Origin: Candidatus Binatus sp.
GTDB taxonomy: Bacteria > Desulfobacterota > Binatia > Binatales > Binataceae
DNA: 42,424 nucleotides
NCBI RefSeq assembly: GCF_036567905.1
Contig: NZ_DATCTO010000015.1
Span: 1-42,424, forward strand
Direction: 5' to 3'
Part shown: positions 16,568-25,320 of the stretch, piece by piece
Numbering within the stretch: position 1 is the stretch's first letter
Layout of the letters: the number at the start of each line of letters is the position of its first letter
Position numbers and translations under genes: made by a program
The notes under the pieces: model-generated
The model's database searches: none
Told to the model about the DNA's origin: nothing
Seen by the model: only the letters and a program-made list of their open reading frames with translations

Positions 16568-17506
16568 ATGAAGTGCATCGGCACATTTGGTTTCGTCGCT
16601 CTCTCGCTGACGCTTAACGCTTGCTCGGCAAAGCAAACGCCACCGCCGCCGCTGACGCTTGTCACGAAAGCGGCACCATCTCCCGAGCCGGAGCCCGCAC
16701 CACTAACCGGCGCTCAGATACTCGCGCAGCAGCCCCAAGAGGTTCGGGAGGCCGTTAAACAACATCAGCAAGACGGCGCTTGGCAGGTTTATAAGATGCC
16801 GCACCGCGAGCTTTACCCGTATGAGGAAGGACAAGAGCCTGCAGTTGACTGTGCTCCATTGCGAACCACCGACATCCAGCTTGAGCCGGGCGAGACGATC
16901 ACGGACGTGGCCAGCGGCGACAGCGAACGCTGGCTCGTGACGCCGGCGTCATCAGGCGATCCGCGCAATCCGACTCCGCACCTTGCGATCAAACCCACCG
17001 CGGGCGGTATCAGCACCAATCTGACGATCTACACGACGAAGCACATTTATCACCTGATGCTACGCTCGCGCGCCGGACGCGAAATGCAGGAAGTCGCCTT
17101 CTATTATCCTGAGGAACTCAAGCAGGCGATGCAGGACGCCGACCACACAGCCGCGAAGGCGCGCGATTCGCAATCGCAGCCGGACGGAGTGGTCGCTTCT
17201 CTGGCTTCGCTCGATCCGGGCGCTCTCAATTTTTCTTACGCGGTGTCTGGAGCAAAGGTGCCGTGGAAGCCGGTCCGAGCATTCGATGACGGCACGCACA
17301 TCTACATCCAGATGCCCGCGACTACAAAGTCGAGCGAAGCTCCCGCGCTGTTGGTCGCCGCGGGCAACGGCAGCGAGATGGTGAACTATCGCGTCAGGGG
17401 CGACTACTACGTGGTCGACAAACTCTTCGACCAGGCGGTGCTGGTTTCGGGCGTCGGCCGCGAGCAAGACCGCGTGAACATCCGGTACACCGGCACGGCG
17501 AGGTGA
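16568..17506 (+). CDS. trbG: Conjugative transfer protein TrbG (VirB9 family), with lipobox
   Basis: An outer-membrane-complex component of the T4SS. The N-terminus ends in a lipobox LNAC with Cys19, so it is probably lipidated. A Pro-rich linker follows, then the VirB9/CagX domain (about 75-312) with LEPGETITDVASGDSERW and the closing VNIRYTGTAR. An AGGAGGGG ribosome-binding site lies six bases before the start, and the gene follows trbF by 12 bases. No separate VirB7/TrbH lipoprotein gene lies beside it, so this protein may carry its own membrane anchor. Confidence 0.9.
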   Translation: MKCIGTFGFVALSLTLNACSAKQTPPPPLTLVTKAAPSPEPEPAPLTGAQILAQQPQEVREAVKQHQQDGAWQVYKMPHRELYPYEEGQEPAVDCAPLRTTDIQLEPGETITDVASGDSERWLVTPASSGDPRNPTPHLAIKPTAGGISTNLTIYTTKHIYHLMLRSRAGREMQEVAFYYPEELKQAMQDADHTAAKARDSQSQPDGVVASLASLDPGALNFSYAVSGAKVPWKPVRAFDDGTHIYIQMPATTKSSEAPALLVAAGNGSEMVNYRVRGDYYVVDKLFDQAVLVSGVGREQDRVNIRYTGTAR

Positions 17507-17509
17507 ATC

Positions 17510-18688
17510 ATGGTCACGGCAGCGGCAATTGGACCGACCGGCCCGCGCGTTCACCAGCCGCGCGGGGGCGGCGCACGGCTGACACGCACTCTGGTTATTG
17601 TCGCCGGCGTCGCAATCGCGGCAGCACTGCTTGTGATGATCATCGCGCTGCATTCGGACTCGCCGGATTCGAGCCCGACAGCCCGCAGCGACGATGCAGC
17701 CGCCGTCACATCCAACGAGGAACGTGCAGCCGTCGCGGAACTGGAGGCGAAGGCGAGGAGGCCGAAGCCTGCTGAGATCAATTCTGTTCCAGTTCCGCCC
17801 GCGTTGCCCGCTATCGCGACGCAGGTTCCTGCTGCTCCCCTACCAGCGCGTCCACCGAGCAGGCTGGCCGCGTTGCAGGAGGAGGAATACGTGAAGGCGC
17901 TCTCCGCGCCCCCGATGGTCCAAGCGTTTCACCACGGCGAGACGCTGGAAGTTCCAAGCATCGCGAGTCAGGCGGGAGCAGCCAAGCCCTACGAGCTTAC
18001 GATCACGCCATCTGGCCAGAGCAACGGCACCAGCGCGATCGCGAACCTCAAGCCGCCAGCGTCTCCTTTTCTGATCACGGCAGGCAGCGTGATTCCGGCG
18101 GTCCTGATCAGCGGCGTCAACTCGGAACTGCCGGGACCAATTCTCGCGCAGGTCCGCGAGAACGTCTTCGATACCGCAACCGGACGATGGGTTCTGATCC
18201 CGCAAGGCTCGAAACTCATCGGCTCGTACCAGACGAACGCAGCGTATGGACAGCAGCGCGCCCAGATCGAATGGAAGCGGCTGGTCTTCCCGAACGCGTC
18301 AAGCATGGACATCCCGGAGATGCCGGGGGCCGACCAGGCGGGCTACGCCGGATTCAGCGATGAGGTAAATAACCACTACCTGAAGACGTTCGGCACCGCG
18401 GCGCTCCTTTCCGTGATCAGCGCCGGCCAGATGGTTGGACAGATGGGAGCATTCGGCGGAGGCACCGGATTCTCCGGGCCTTACGGGTACGGCTACTCGA
18501 CGCCAAACCAAATGTCATTACTCAGTGAGATGGGCGGTGCGGCGGCGAGCCAGCAACTCGGACAAGTCGCGCAGAACAGTCTTCAGCGCGGAATGAACAT
18601 CCCACCCACCTTGGAGATACGGCCGGGTTACCAGTTCAACGTGATGGTGACGAACGACCTCGTACTGCCGGGGCCGTACAGGAACTGA
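17510..18688 (+). CDS. trbI: Conjugative transfer protein TrbI (VirB10 family)
   Basis: Spans the envelope and links the inner-membrane motors to the outer-membrane ring. One membrane segment lies at about residues 27-46, a Pro/Ala-rich periplasmic spacer at about 50-180, and the VirB10 beta-barrel domain in the rest, with GRWVLIPQGSKLIGSYQ and the final RPGYQFNVMVTNDLVLPG. The 392-residue length is normal. It starts three bases after trbG, so translation is coupled. Confidence 0.92.
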   Translation: MVTAAAIGPTGPRVHQPRGGGARLTRTLVIVAGVAIAAALLVMIIALHSDSPDSSPTARSDDAAAVTSNEERAAVAELEAKARRPKPAEINSVPVPPALPAIATQVPAAPLPARPPSRLAALQEEEYVKALSAPPMVQAFHHGETLEVPSIASQAGAAKPYELTITPSGQSNGTSAIANLKPPASPFLITAGSVIPAVLISGVNSELPGPILAQVRENVFDTATGRWVLIPQGSKLIGSYQTNAAYGQQRAQIEWKRLVFPNASSMDIPEMPGADQAGYAGFSDEVNNHYLKTFGTAALLSVISAGQMVGQMGAFGGGTGFSGPYGYGYSTPNQMSLLSEMGGAAASQQLGQVAQNSLQRGMNIPPTLEIRPGYQFNVMVTNDLVLPGPYRN

Positions 18689-18715
18689 AGAAACAGATTG
18701 AAAGGAGCTGGAGAG

Positions 18716-18991
18716 ATGAAACTCAGACTCAAAGACAAAGACTTACCTCCCGTACAGTTGCGGCTCACATTGCCGGGCAGCCTCAAGGCGTCGCTGGACG
18801 AATACGTCGGGTATTTGCACGACAGCTTGCATCGGGAGACGGACGCCAAGGAAGTCGCGATCGAGATGCTGAAGCATTTCGTTGAGAGCGACCGTGATTT
18901 CAGAGGGTGGCGGAGCAAGCGGGAAGGAGGCGCGGAGCGGGTGGTGCAGAGAGAGGAGAGGAACGGGGCAGCAGGGGCGATGCGTTCGTAG
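18716..18991 (+). CDS. DUF2274 protein of the trb operon
   Basis: A 91-residue protein starting MKLRLKDKDLPPVQLRLTLP with a helical core LKASLDEYVGYLHDS and EVAIEMLKHFVESDRDF. DUF2274 genes sit directly after trbI in many trb-type elements. The fold looks like a small ribbon-helix-helix-type DNA binder and may regulate transfer, but the function has not been settled to my knowledge. A GGAG lies just before the ATG at 18716. The C-terminal 25 residues are charged and disordered. Confidence 0.8.
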   Translation: MKLRLKDKDLPPVQLRLTLPGSLKASLDEYVGYLHDSLHRETDAKEVAIEMLKHFVESDRDFRGWRSKREGGAERVVQREERNGAAGAMRS

Positions 18992-19016
18992 AGCAAGATA
19001 AAGGTTTTACCGTACC

Positions 19017-19625
19017 GTGCGCGCTTTTGAGCATATTCCCCAGATCCGGCGCGGATTTTCTTCCCCGTACCGCATCGCCTTGCCCCGTACCCGAACAATT
19101 GCAAGACGAGCACTGTTTCCGGTCGTCCTCTGCGCAGGAATCGCAATACCAGTCTTGGGCTTCCAGATTCTGGGTTTGAGGATCGGACTCACGGACAGCG
19201 CGTGCCCGCCAGGAATCTACCGGATGGTTAACCGCGCACCATCGCGCGGCGACTTGGTGCTGGCATGTCTGCCAGATGCGATCGCACGGTTCGGGCGCGC
19301 GCGCGGCTATCTCTTGCGCGGACGCGGTTGCGGCGACGGCATCGAGCCGGTCGGCAAACGACTCAGTGCGCTGCCCGGAGACTCGGTTGAAGTCATGCGC
19401 GATTACATCGCAGTCAACGGCCAACGTTTGCAGCATTCGGCCACGCTTTCGCGCGACAGCCGCGGCGGCTCGGTACGCCACGTCGCGTGGGGCCGCTACA
19501 CGGTGCAGCCGGGAGAGGTGTGGCTGTTCGGAACCAAAGACGCGCGAAGTTGGGACTCTCGTTACTTCGGGCCGGTGCCAGCGAGCTCAGTTCGAGCGGC
19601 GCTGGAGCCGGTTCTCACTTGGTGA
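19017..19625 (+). CDS. traF: TraF-like conjugative S26 signal peptidase
   Basis: A serine protease of the signal peptidase I fold that in RP4-type systems cyclises the TrbC pilin. One membrane segment (about 33-54) is followed by the catalytic serine in SACPPGIYR (Ser61) and the general-base lysine in VGKRLSALPGD (Lys114); GEVWLFGTKDARSWDSRYFGP (read in two parts) closes the catalytic core. The start is uncertain: residues before about 26 are not family-like. Its presence fits the trbC gene in the same operon. Confidence 0.85.
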   Translation: MRAFEHIPQIRRGFSSPYRIALPRTRTIARRALFPVVLCAGIAIPVLGFQILGLRIGLTDSACPPGIYRMVNRAPSRGDLVLACLPDAIARFGRARGYLLRGRGCGDGIEPVGKRLSALPGDSVEVMRDYIAVNGQRLQHSATLSRDSRGGSVRHVAWGRYTVQPGEVWLFGTKDARSWDSRYFGPVPASSVRAALEPVLTW

Positions 19626-19628
19626 GTT

Positions 19629-20018
19629 ATGGCGGACGAACTGCACACCAGAGAGCAGGGACTTAGAGTCCATCATCTCGCGAATCTCGGCGGGCTGGTT
19701 GCGATTGCGGGGCTGGACCGCGAGCCGCCCGACCTGCTCCTCGGTGGTTTGCTTGAACTTGCCGCGCGTCTGCCGGACCTTCCCGCCACACGCCGCACGG
19801 CGATCGCCTTGGCAGGACGAGCGAAGCTCGACGCCCGTGCGACTTCGAAGCGTGCCTGGAAGTCGTGGAGTCGATCCAAGGAGCTGCACAGTTTAACGCT
19901 TTCGAGCGAACACATCCGGCGCATCATCGGCGCGCTGAACGGCGACGAGCCATGCAATTCCGCTGAACTTCCGCGAATGATGCTGCGGCTTTTGGGCGGG
20001 GAAACATCAGATGAGTGA
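19629..20018 (+). CDS. Small TraD-like conjugal transfer protein
   Basis: A 129-residue protein whose central part, HLANLGGLVAIAGLD followed by LLLGGLLELA, matches the pattern of the short TraD proteins encoded next to relaxase genes in many alphaproteobacterial plasmids and elements. These are unrelated to the large TraD coupling proteins and their role is unclear. It begins three bases after traF and overlaps the relaxase start by eight bases. The C-terminal half is charged and could bind DNA. Confidence 0.6.
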   Translation: MADELHTREQGLRVHHLANLGGLVAIAGLDREPPDLLLGGLLELAARLPDLPATRRTAIALAGRAKLDARATSKRAWKSWSRSKELHSLTLSSEHIRRIIGALNGDEPCNSAELPRMMLRLLGGETSDE

Positions 20019-21273
20019 CCTGCTGCGCCGCGACCTTGAGATGCAGCCGCGCCCTCCGCGCTGGCGCGGAGAACAGCATCGCGCGAGGCGATGGTGGCTC
20101 GCGGCGGCGAAGCGGCATGGACGGGCAGGGCAGCCCAGCCGTATGAACACGCGGCTCGGACGGCAAGGCGCCGGCATATCGCGAGAGCCTCGCGCCTTCA
20201 TGCAACGGAGCGTCGTCAAGGTTTCCTATTCGCGCAACACGAGGTCGGCATCGTGGGCCGCGCACGGACGATATCTCGCGCGGGAAGGCGCGCAGCGTGA
20301 CGACGCAAAGGGATTGGGCTTCGACGCGGCCCGCGACGACATTAGCCTCTCGCAGCTCCTGGCCGGCTGGCAGAAGTCGGGCGACCCTCGGCTGTTTCGG
20401 ATCATCGTTTCGCCTGAGAACGGCGCCGAGATGGATCTCAAAGATCATGCGCGCGAGCTAGTCGCCCAGATGGAACGCGATCTAGGAACGCGCCTTGAGT
20501 GGGCGGCGATCGATCATCACAACACCGACAACCCGCACGTCCACATTCTGATTCGTGGTGTCACCGAATCGGGCAAGGCGCTTTCAATTGACCGTGGATA
20601 CATCAAGTCGGGGATTCGGGATCGGAGCCAGGAGATCGCGAGCCGGAAGCTTGGCCTAAGGGTGGAGCGCGACATTCTGGAATCGAGAGGCCAGGCTGTC
20701 ACGCGCGACCAATTCACGGAAATAGATCGTGCGCTGCTCGGACGGGCGGACGCGCGGAACATCGTCACGTTCAATGGCGTGCAGCACCGGAACGAAGCCG
20801 CTCGCGAACGTCAGGCGCAAAACGTCGCGAGGCTAGGCTTCCTTGAAAGCGTGGGACTTGCGCGGCGCGTGGATCAACTTTCCTGGCAGATATCGCCCGA
20901 CCTCGAACAGACGCTCCGTCAGCACCAGCTCTCGATCGACATCATCAAGACCAGGGCGCAGCACCTCGATCAGATTCATGACAGGCGCGCGCCGCTTCGC
21001 GTCACGGAACTCAAACCGGGCGAACGGGTGACCGGCCGGGTGATCGGCACCGGCCTCGAGAACGAGACGACCGACCGGCGTTATCTCCTCATCGAAGGCA
21101 ATGACGGCAAACTCCATTACATCCGCCAAACCCCGGCAATCGAAAAGGCGCGCGGCGAGCAGCGGCTTAAAGTGGGCGCGGTCGTGACTCTCAGCGGCGC
21201 GGAGTTCGAGAAGAACGGGCGCAAGGTCATCTATGTTCAGGTTGCCGAGCGAGAGAAGGGACGAACACGATGA
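20011..21273 (+). CDS. VirD2-type relaxase (DUF3363, MOBP-like)
   Basis: Nicks the transfer origin and pilots the strand through the channel. The three-histidine metal site is in DHHNTDNPHVHILIRG at residues 168-183 (His170, His176, His178). Candidate nucleophilic tyrosines are Tyr73 (VSYSRN) and Tyr88 (HGRYLAREG). The DUF3363 region follows, including LKPGERVTGRVIGTGLENE near 337. At 420 residues it is shorter than the roughly 600 I associate with DUF3363 relaxases, so part of the C-terminal region may be absent. It overlaps traG by four bases. No oriT could be placed by eye. Confidence 0.85.
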   Translation: MSDLLRRDLEMQPRPPRWRGEQHRARRWWLAAAKRHGRAGQPSRMNTRLGRQGAGISREPRAFMQRSVVKVSYSRNTRSASWAAHGRYLAREGAQRDDAKGLGFDAARDDISLSQLLAGWQKSGDPRLFRIIVSPENGAEMDLKDHARELVAQMERDLGTRLEWAAIDHHNTDNPHVHILIRGVTESGKALSIDRGYIKSGIRDRSQEIASRKLGLRVERDILESRGQAVTRDQFTEIDRALLGRADARNIVTFNGVQHRNEAARERQAQNVARLGFLESVGLARRVDQLSWQISPDLEQTLRQHQLSIDIIKTRAQHLDQIHDRRAPLRVTELKPGERVTGRVIGTGLENETTDRRYLLIEGNDGKLHYIRQTPAIEKARGEQRLKVGAVVTLSGAEFEKNGRKVIYVQVAEREKGRTR

Positions 21274-23180
21274 TGGCTAATCAGTCGCTACCATACAGGA
21301 CTCCGGTTTTCCGCACCGTAGCAGAGCGGGACGTACGCCTCGCCGCGACAGCGGCAGTCGCTTTCACCGCAGCGTTCTCGCTCGCGATTGCAACCCAGCA
21401 CATCGCCGCGCTGTTCAGACATTCCGCAGTGTTGGGCGCACCTCTGGCGACTCTGCCCTTTGTCGGACCTTTTTACCGGCCGTGGAGCATTCTGATTTGG
21501 GCATGGGAGTGGCAACACGTGGCCGCCGCAAAGCCGATGCTAAGCGCAGGAATGCGCATATTCGAATACCCAACCTTGATCGTCACAGTCGTGGCGATGA
21601 TCGCCGTTCATTTTACCCGGCGAGTCGGAGCCAGAGCAGACGATTTACACGGTTCAGCTCACTGGGCCGGCAGGAAGGAGATCAGCGCCACCGGGCTGCT
21701 CGACGCAGACAGCGGCGTCTATGTCGGGGCATGGCGAAATGGAAGGAAGACTTACTATCTGCGCGACTCGGGGCCATCGCACGTGCTCGCCTTCGCTCCG
21801 ACCCGCACGGGCAAAGGCGTGGGACTGGTAATCCCAACCCTGCTCAGTTGGCCCCACAGTGTCGTGGTCCACGACATCAAGGGCGAAAACTGGAAGCTCA
21901 CCGCAGGCTGGCGACAGAAAGGCCTTGGCAACCTCTGCCTGCGATTCGATCCGACATGCACTGACAGCACAGCGGCACGGTACAACCCGCTCGCTGAAAT
22001 CCGCATTGGTCACGAGGAGGTCAAGGACGCGCAGAACATCGCGGACATGCTGATCGATCCGGTCGGCAACGCCCCCCGCGATCATTGGGACCTGACCGCG
22101 CATGATCTCCTCACCGGCGTGATCCTTCACGTGATCCATGCCGAGGCCGACAAGACACTCGCTGGATGTCTGAAATTCCTGAACCCGCCGGATCGCGATC
22201 AGGAGAAGGCGGTCCAGGCAATGATCGACGCCTCGCACGCCCAAGAGATCACGCACGCCGTGGTTGCCGGAGCGGCGCAAGCGGTGCTCAGCAAAAGCCC
22301 CAATGAGCGAACTTCTGTTCTCAGCACAGCGACTCGCTGCCTCACTCTGTATCGAGATCCGATCGTTGCCGCGAATACGGACGCGTCGGACTTTTCCATC
22401 GCCGATCTGACCCACCACGATCGGCCGGTGAGTCTCTATCTCACCGTGCCGCCGTCGGACCTGACGCGGACACGCCCACTGATGCGCCTTCTACTGGCGC
22501 AGATCGCTGCTCGGCTCACCGAGACTTCCCCTTCAAATGAACACGCGGTGCCGATGTGTCGCCTATTGCTGATGTTGGACGAATTTCCCGCGCTCGGACG
22601 CCTCGACTTCTTCCAGAGCTCGCTCTCTTACGCGGCAGGCTACGGAATCAAGGCGTACTTGATCGCCCAGGACCTGAGCCAGCTTTACGCCGCTTACGGC
22701 CACGACGAATCGATCGTCTCGAACTGTGCGGTTCGGGTCGCATATGCGCCTAACAAGATTGAAACCGCGCGGCTGATATCCGAGATGGCAGGCGCGGCAA
22801 CGGTGCGCCACGAGCACCGCACCTACTCGGACAGCCGGACCACGGTGTCAGAACCCTCGATGCAGCGCCCATTGATCACGCCAGACGAGACGATGCGATT
22901 GCCCGAAGATGCGGCGCTGATCTTCGCTCCCGGAAGTCCCCCGATCTACGGAACCAAGATTCGCTACTACCTCGACCAGGAATTTTCGGCGCGCGCCAAG
23001 CTCGCTCCGCCCCGACACTCGGATCGCGTCGGAGCCGTTCGCGAGTGGCCAGAGACGCCGGCCTCGGGCGCCAATCATGAGAATCGATGCACCGAAGAAG
23101 CGAACGACCGACATTCAACCGCGGAGCCGGAGCGCGAGCAGGCTCTGAGGGACTCAAGCAAGGAGTGGCTATTCAAGTGA
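21270..23180 (+). CDS. traG: Coupling protein TraG (VirD4 family)
   Basis: The ATPase that brings the relaxase-DNA complex to the secretion channel. Two or three membrane segments lie in the first 115 residues. The soluble motor has Walker A APTRTGKGVG at 176-185 and Walker B LLLMLDEFPALG at 432-443, with the GDESI-type loop as GHDESIVSNCAVRVAYAPN. The length of 636 residues is standard. The C-terminal 50 residues are polar and low in conservation. Its stop overlaps the GTG of the next gene. Confidence 0.93.
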   Translation: MMANQSLPYRTPVFRTVAERDVRLAATAAVAFTAAFSLAIATQHIAALFRHSAVLGAPLATLPFVGPFYRPWSILIWAWEWQHVAAAKPMLSAGMRIFEYPTLIVTVVAMIAVHFTRRVGARADDLHGSAHWAGRKEISATGLLDADSGVYVGAWRNGRKTYYLRDSGPSHVLAFAPTRTGKGVGLVIPTLLSWPHSVVVHDIKGENWKLTAGWRQKGLGNLCLRFDPTCTDSTAARYNPLAEIRIGHEEVKDAQNIADMLIDPVGNAPRDHWDLTAHDLLTGVILHVIHAEADKTLAGCLKFLNPPDRDQEKAVQAMIDASHAQEITHAVVAGAAQAVLSKSPNERTSVLSTATRCLTLYRDPIVAANTDASDFSIADLTHHDRPVSLYLTVPPSDLTRTRPLMRLLLAQIAARLTETSPSNEHAVPMCRLLLMLDEFPALGRLDFFQSSLSYAAGYGIKAYLIAQDLSQLYAAYGHDESIVSNCAVRVAYAPNKIETARLISEMAGAATVRHEHRTYSDSRTTVSEPSMQRPLITPDETMRLPEDAALIFAPGSPPIYGTKIRYYLDQEFSARAKLAPPRHSDRVGAVREWPETPASGANHENRCTEEANDRHSTAEPEREQALRDSSKEWLFK

Positions 23181-23680
23181 GAAACAATGCGCGAGAAGTC
23201 TCCTGCTATTTGAGTATCGAGGAAGCCGCTCATTTCAGAGAGGCGGCTTCTGCAAACAAAATCTCGCTGTCTCGTTACCTCCGGCAGTGCCTGCTCGACT
23301 ACGAGCGTCTCAGCACCAACGGCAACCGAGAACCAAACGGCTTCGCGCTAGTCGAGATGGAGCAGCGACTCGGGCGCAGCATCGAAGTGCAGGGTAAGCG
23401 GCTCAATTCGATTTACCACGAGTTGCATGTCTTATTCGCGATGTTTGACCGGCTCGCGTTTGTTTCGTTGGTACACCTGCCCGAGATTCCTGCCGAACTG
23501 CGCGAAAGCGCGCTGACGGCCGGAACCCGCCTCTACAACAACTGGCGTCACGCGGTGATGGAACTGACCGAGACCGATTCTCCGACTGTACAACAGACCG
23601 AGGAGCCCGCCGACCGGCGAAACGACCAACAGGAGAATGGCGATGGGATTGGCAGCGATTCAATCCACGCGGCTGGATGA
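23177..23680 (+). CDS. CopG-like accessory protein of the mobilisation region
   Basis: A 167-residue protein beginning with a short strand (REVSCYLS) and helices IEEAAHFREAA and SLSRYLRQCLLDYERL, a ribbon-helix-helix-like layout, then a longer helical region. Genes of this type often lie between traG and trbB and are annotated as CopG-family regulators or relaxosome accessory proteins. I chose the GTG at 23177, which overlaps the traG stop as GTGA and has AAGGAG 11 bases upstream. It overlaps trbB by 44 bases. Confidence 0.6.
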   Translation: MRNNAREVSCYLSIEEAAHFREAASANKISLSRYLRQCLLDYERLSTNGNREPNGFALVEMEQRLGRSIEVQGKRLNSIYHELHVLFAMFDRLAFVSLVHLPEIPAELRESALTAGTRLYNNWRHAVMELTETDSPTVQQTEEPADRRNDQQENGDGIGSDSIHAAG

Positions 23681-24623
23681 GCGGCTCAGGCGCGAGCTTG
23701 GCCCCGCCGTGCTGGCGGCTCTCGACGACCCGGACGTGATCGAGATCATCCTCAATCCGGACGGGACGCTCTGGCTTGAATCTCACGGCGGAGGAATGCG
23801 GCCCGCAGGAACAAAAATGCATGCCGTACAGGCGGAACGCCTGATCGGAACCGTGGCGTTCGCCCTCAACACCGTCGCGAACGATCAACGTCCGGTCATC
23901 GAATGTGAACTGCCATTGGACGGAAGCCGCTTCACCGGCTGGTTGCCACCCGTCGTCAGCTCCCCGTCGTTCGTCATCCGAAAACACGCTCGACTCATCT
24001 ATACGCTCGACGACTATCTCGCCCACGGCATCATCGACGCCAACCAGGCCGAAGAGTTTCGAGGCGCCGTCGCCAGACGCGAGAACATCGTGCTCGCCGG
24101 CGGAACCGGCTCAGGCAAGACGACGCTGGCGAACGCCCTGCTTCACGAGATGGTCCGGCTCGGAAATCCAAACGAGCGCTTCATCATCATCGAGGACACT
24201 CTCGAACTACATTGCGACGCGCCGAACGTGATGCTGCTTCATACGACCGTCGCCGCGGACCTCACCTTCCTTACACGCACCACAATGCGAGCGCGTCCCG
24301 ACCGCATAATCATCGGTGAAGTTCGCGGCGGAGAAGCGCTGGCGCTGCTCAAGGCCTGGAATACCGGCCATCCCGGCGGCGTGACTACAGTGCACGCCAA
24401 TAGCGCCACTGCCGCGCTCACGCGACTGGGCAGTCTCGTTCAAGAGGCGGGAGTACCGCCCCAGCCGGATCTAATCTCACAGACCGTCAATGTTTTGGCC
24501 TTTGTCATGCGAACGCCCAAGGGGCGGCGCGTGACAGAGATGGTTCGCGTTGAAGGCTACGATCCCGCCTTTGGTTTCAAAATCAGTTCGATAGGAGGCC
24601 CTCATGAAGTTGATCATCGATAG
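23637..24623 (+). CDS. trbB: Conjugative transfer ATPase TrbB (VirB11 family)
   Basis: A hexameric traffic ATPase at the inner membrane that drives pilus assembly and substrate transfer. Walker A GGTGSGKTTL is at about residues 155-164, an Asp box in FIIIEDTLEL near 182-191, Walker B IIIGEVRGGEAL at 224-235 and the His box GHPGGVTTVHANSA at 244-257. The 328-residue length is typical. An AGGAG precedes the ATG. It starts the second, canonical-order part of the transfer operon, trbBCDEJ(K)L. Confidence 0.93.
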   Translation: MAMGLAAIQSTRLDERLRRELGPAVLAALDDPDVIEIILNPDGTLWLESHGGGMRPAGTKMHAVQAERLIGTVAFALNTVANDQRPVIECELPLDGSRFTGWLPPVVSSPSFVIRKHARLIYTLDDYLAHGIIDANQAEEFRGAVARRENIVLAGGTGSGKTTLANALLHEMVRLGNPNERFIIIEDTLELHCDAPNVMLLHTTVAADLTFLTRTTMRARPDRIIIGEVRGGEALALLKAWNTGHPGGVTTVHANSATAALTRLGSLVQEAGVPPQPDLISQTVNVLAFVMRTPKGRRVTEMVRVEGYDPAFGFKISSIGGPHEVDHR

Positions 24624-24954
24624 GATTCATTCCCGTACCGACCAGTGGCTCAGCAAACTGAGCTACGCGATCGCCGTGGTAACGATTCTGTGGCCCGCAC
24701 GAGCGCTCGCAACCACGGGAGTCGGTACTCTGCCGTGGGATGCACCGCTCGCGACGATTCAGGGAGACCTGCAGGGCACCGTCGCCCACGCCGCGACAAC
24801 AATTGCCGTCATCGGCTGCGGGCTCACCTGGACCTTTAGCGAGCACGGCACTGGCGCGCGGAAAATGTCCGCCGTTGCCCTTGGAGGAGCGGCGGCGCTC
24901 GGAGCAACGCAGTTGATGACGGCGCTGTTTCCATTCGCGCCCGCGCTCTTCTAG
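24604..24954 (+). CDS. trbC: Conjugative pilin TrbC (VirB2 family)
   Basis: The major pilus subunit. This 116-residue precursor has a long N-terminal signal region with a hydrophobic core near residues 18-32 and likely cleavage near LATTG. Two membrane helices follow (about 60-78 and 90-112) separated by a short positive loop, SEHGTGARKMS. RP4 TrbC is trimmed and cyclised by TraF, and a TraF-like peptidase is encoded in this operon. It overlaps trbB by 20 bases. Confidence 0.85.
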   Translation: MKLIIDRIHSRTDQWLSKLSYAIAVVTILWPARALATTGVGTLPWDAPLATIQGDLQGTVAHAATTIAVIGCGLTWTFSEHGTGARKMSAVALGGAAALGATQLMTALFPFAPALF

Positions 24955-24975
24955 TTAGGCGGTCCAGATCGGGCG

Positions 24976-25308
24976 ATGGACACTGAGGTTCAACGAACGC
25001 TGATCCATCAGGCGCTCACGCGGCCAGTCTTGCTTGGAGGCGCGGAACGGCGGCTTGCGATTCTGAACTGGCTGATAGTCGCAGCGCTGATTTTCGGGGT
25101 CGGCCTGCATCTATACACGGTTGCGATCGCGACGATCCTGGGCACCGCGGGTCACTGGGCGCTTCGACAGGCAGCCAAGTTCGATTCGCAACTGAGCGAG
25201 GTTTACATCCGGCACTTGCATTACCAGCGGTACTATCCGCCGCGCGCCGCGATCACCGCTCCACCAGCACCCGTTCATCCGGCAGTGCCGAGGCTTAGGA
25301 AGTACTAG
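24976..25308 (+). CDS. trbD: Conjugative transfer protein TrbD (VirB3 family)
   Basis: A small inner-membrane protein of 110 residues that works with the TrbE ATPase. The N-terminal VHQALTRPVLLGGAERR-type motif of VirB3 is present as IHQALTRPVLLGGAERRL, followed by two close membrane segments (about 34-62). The C-terminal tail is Pro-rich. It lies 12 bases before trbE. Confidence 0.88.
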   Translation: MDTEVQRTLIHQALTRPVLLGGAERRLAILNWLIVAALIFGVGLHLYTVAIATILGTAGHWALRQAAKFDSQLSEVYIRHLHYQRYYPPRAAITAPPAPVHPAVPRLRKY

Positions 25309-25320
25309 GGGACAGCAGTA

